A stretch of DNA of 64,000 nt from CALGYY01 sp963678485 (GTDB lineage: Bacteria; Bacteroidota; Bacteroidia; Bacteroidales; CAIWKO01), in the NCBI GenBank assembly GCA_963678485.1, contig OY782882.1, positions 4,154,001 to 4,218,000 on the forward strand, given 5' to 3'. Position 1 is the first letter of the stretch. The number at the start of each line of letters is the position of its first letter. The notes below the pieces were generated by a model, which did no database searches, was not told where the DNA came from, and saw only the letters and a program-made list of their open reading frames with translations. Below are positions 62,190-64,000 of this stretch, one piece after another. Made by a program: the position numbers and the translations under genes.

Positions 62190-62891
62190 ATGGCGAAGAA
62201 TAAGGAAAAGATTCAAAAAGCTGAAGACCGTATCGTAGCGGTTGAGAGTGCTTTAAGTAAAGGTGAGCAATTTGTTGAAAAGAATAAAAACCTCCTTTTT
62301 TACATTTTACTTGGAATTTTAGTAGTGATTGGCGGATATCTGGCCTATCATAAATACGTGATGGGACCAAAAGAGAAGGAAGCGCAAGCCGCAATGTTTG
62401 TTGCTGAGCACTATTTTGAAGTTGATTCCTTAAATATTGCGTTGAATGGTGATCAGGCAAATATGGGATTCCTTGATATTATTGATCAGTATGGTTCTAC
62501 CAAATCTGGTAACCTTGCCCAATATTATGCTGGTATCTGTTATTTACGTTTAGGTCAGTTCGACAATGCCATTGCCAGCCTTAAGGAATTTAGTTCCGAT
62601 GATAAAATTATTCAACCTATGGCACTTGGTGCTATTGGAGATGCCTATCTGGAATTGAACGATAATACAAATGCACTGGTTTATTATATGAAAGCTGTTG
62701 ATGCCCAGAGCAACGATTTTACTGCTCCTATGTTTTTAATGAAAGCAGCCTGGGTTCATGAACTGAATGGTGATTATACCAAAGCACTTGAGCTTTATAC
62801 CAAAATCAAAAAGGAACATTTCAAGAGCTTCGAAGCACGCGATGTTGACAAATACATTGCTCGTGCAACAGCCCTTGCAGGCCAAAAATAA
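62190..62891 (+). CDS. Single-pass membrane TPR protein (YfgM-like)
   Basis: 233 aa from the ATG at 62190 (MAKNKEKIQKAED). A charged N-terminus is followed by one membrane helix at about 40-60 (LLFYILLGILVVIGGYLAYH), then a periplasmic TPR domain with repeats at GNLAQYYAGICYLRLGQFDN, ALGAIGDAYLELNDNTNA and AAWVHELNGDYTKAL. Architecture matches YfgM-like proteins, which associate with the SecYEG translocon and periplasmic chaperones. It ends 4 bp before ribH. The pairing with ribH is seen in many Bacteroidetes, but a functional link is not known. Confidence 0.8.
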   Translation: MAKNKEKIQKAEDRIVAVESALSKGEQFVEKNKNLLFYILLGILVVIGGYLAYHKYVMGPKEKEAQAAMFVAEHYFEVDSLNIALNGDQANMGFLDIIDQYGSTKSGNLAQYYAGICYLRLGQFDNAIASLKEFSSDDKIIQPMALGAIGDAYLELNDNTNALVYYMKAVDAQSNDFTAPMFLMKAAWVHELNGDYTKALELYTKIKKEHFKSFEARDVDKYIARATALAGQK

Positions 62892-62895
62892 TGCT

Positions 62896-63417
62896 ATGGC
62901 ATCAAAGAAAAAGAATCTATCACAACAAAAGAAACCCGTCCTGAAAAAGACGGGTTCTTTGCATATAGGCATCGTGGTTTCTGAATGGAACGAAGAGGTT
63001 ACCTACGCACTGAGAGATGCAGCTATCGAAACTCTGGTTGAATGCGGTATTCTGAAAAAGAATATTCATGTGCATGAAGTGCCGGGTAGTTTTGAATTGC
63101 CGGGAGGTGCACAAATCCTTATGCGGAATCTTCCATTGTCGGCCGTCATTTGTCTGGGTTGTGTGATACAGGGCGAGACACGCCATTTTGAATTTATCTC
63201 TCAGGCCGTGGCTCAGGGAATTATGAACCTGGGAATTCAGGAAGAAATTCCGGTGATTTTTGGAGTTCTCACTACCGACACTTATCAGCAAGCTGTGGAT
63301 CGTGCCGGAGGAAAGCATGGAAACAAAGGAGTGGAAGCGGCTGTTGCTGCTGTCAAAATGATTCAACTCAGCGATAAGCTTTACGATAGTTTTGATTTCG
63401 ACGCATTCACAAAATAA
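62896..63417 (+). CDS. ribH: 6,7-dimethyl-8-ribityllumazine synthase
   Basis: 173 aa from the ATG at 62896, just after the TPR stop; an upstream in-frame start would overlap that gene. A Lys/Gln-rich N-terminal extension of about 25 residues precedes the domain. Motifs: IGIVVSEWNEEVTYAL (substrate Trp), HEVPGSFELPGG, VICLGCVIQGETRHFEFI with the catalytic His, and FGVLTTDTYQQAVDRAGG. It joins the ribityl-aminouracil with dihydroxybutanone phosphate in riboflavin synthesis, usually as a large shell of 5 or 60 subunits. Confidence 0.95.
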   Translation: MASKKKNLSQQKKPVLKKTGSLHIGIVVSEWNEEVTYALRDAAIETLVECGILKKNIHVHEVPGSFELPGGAQILMRNLPLSAVICLGCVIQGETRHFEFISQAVAQGIMNLGIQEEIPVIFGVLTTDTYQQAVDRAGGKHGNKGVEAAVAAVKMIQLSDKLYDSFDFDAFTK

Positions 63418-63447
63418 TTCATTGCTCAACTAAAAATATTGTATCCC

Positions 63448-64000
63448 ATGGGTAGTTCGTTACGGTGTATCTTTATGGGGACGCCTGAGATTGCTGTGGC
63501 ATCGCTGAATGCCATGATACAGGCCGGTTACAAACCTATTGCTGTGGTAACCACTCCTGATAAGGCTGCGGGTCGGGGATTAAAAATCCGTACCTCAGCA
63601 GTGAAAGATGCAGTTGTACCTTTAAACATACCTATACTTCAACCAGACGACCTGAGAGCTCCTGAATTTCTTCAGGCGATCAAAGACCTTGCTCCGGATG
63701 TTATCGTCGTGGTGGCCTTCCGAAAGCTCCCTGTCGAGCTGTTGAGAATCCCCACACGAGGTGCTTTTAACCTGCACGCTTCCTTGTTACCTCAATACCG
63801 CGGTGCTGCTCCCATTCAATGGGCGATTATCAACGGTGAGTCAGAAAGTGGTGTGACAACCTTTTTGCTGGATGAAAATATCGATACAGGTAAAATCATT
63901 TACCAGGACAAAGTGAAAATTACCGAAGAAATGACTGGTGGTGAGTTGCATGATATACTAATGGAAATCGGCGCTAAACTTGTTGTTAAGACATTAAATG
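63448..64000 (+). CDS. fmt: Methionyl-tRNA formyltransferase (3' partial)
   Basis: The frame is open from the ATG at 63448 to the window edge (184 codons of about 310). Motifs are RCIFMGTPEIAVASL at the start, VVTTPDKAAGRGLK (10-formyl-THF site), and the catalytic loop NLHASLLPQYRGAAPIQWAIINGE near residue 110. It formylates initiator methionyl-tRNA. The gap from ribH is 30 bp, on the same strand. The C-terminal anticodon-arm binding domain is outside the window. Confidence 0.95.
   Translation, partial: MGSSLRCIFMGTPEIAVASLNAMIQAGYKPIAVVTTPDKAAGRGLKIRTSAVKDAVVPLNIPILQPDDLRAPEFLQAIKDLAPDVIVVVAFRKLPVELLRIPTRGAFNLHASLLPQYRGAAPIQWAIINGESESGVTTFLLDENIDTGKIIYQDKVKITEEMTGGELHDILMEIGAKLVVKTLN

Noticed and set aside
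1..64000. CRISPR arrays, prophage and conjugative genes
   Set aside because: Searched by eye for regularly spaced repeats, integrase, terminase and tra-type proteins; none seen.

Overview
The window comes from a Bacteroidota (Bacteroidetes) chromosome. The evidence is a type IX secretion (T9SS) sorting domain, TAnnTTTG -7 promoter boxes, many SpII lipoproteins, DUF5011 and CarboxypepD_reg-like proteins, a DUF4199 protein, and a GT3-phosphorylase plus GH133/GT4/GH57 glycogen gene set. Shine-Dalgarno signals are weak, as is usual in this phylum, so starts were chosen from signal peptides and spacing. I saw no tRNA, rRNA, CRISPR array or prophage, and could not assign a genus.

Layout. 1-5104 (+): a compact arsenic-type resistance operon with three tandem thioredoxin-fold proteins, an ArsG/CcdA-like permease, an ArsP-type permease, a rhodanese lacking its cysteine, a secreted LRR protein and Acr3. 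5117-10129 (-): a membrane protein and a 1424-aa glycogen synthase-alpha-glucan phosphorylase fusion. 10296-13135 (-): a lipid kinase overlapping an LtaS/MdoB-like phosphotransferase. 13204-16323 (-): five consecutive DUF5011-type lipoproteins. 16500-18890 (+): three paralogous lipoproteins built from 10-11-residue repeats, the second and third separated by a 671-bp mobile element with 9-bp target duplications. 19791-28599 (+): citrate lyase (CitD-CitE fusion and CitF), a CarboxypepD_reg/SPOR protein, recA, a TPR lipoprotein and an S9 peptidase.

28757-38096 is the most unusual region. A minus-strand operon encodes a glycosyltransferase, an ABC-2 exporter, a small regulator, a BtrH-like acyltransferase, an acyl carrier protein, a sulfotransferase and a PaaK-like CoA ligase, with a divergent radical SAM gene. 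It looks like an uncharacterised biosynthesis-and-export pathway for a small molecule or lipid. 38142-41158 holds a TPR protein, a GT2 glycosyltransferase and a DUF4199 protein. 41317-50632 (-) encodes two very large secreted proteins; the upstream one ends abruptly without a sorting domain. 51007-51104 is the SRP RNA, followed by a Sua5/YrdC enzyme and a cupin. 52088-52693 is a small TIR element interrupted by a second copy of the 17.3-18.0 kb element. 52712-55389 (-) encodes ferredoxin, aldehyde:ferredoxin oxidoreductase and a thioesterase. 56266-61197 (-) is a second glycogen/alpha-glucan operon (GH133, GT4, GH57), whose GH57 carries a FliG-C-like tail. 61506-64000 (+) runs through a DUF6265-like lipoprotein, a TPR membrane protein, ribH and the start of fmt.

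Functional links: the two glycogen loci together cover chain building, phosphorolysis and debranching. The ars genes form one efflux/redox module. The 28.7-38 kb genes supply activation, carrier tethering, acyl transfer, glycosylation, sulfation and export for one product. Two families of short mobile elements sit in the intergenic spaces, and one family forms the stop codons of the genes beside it.
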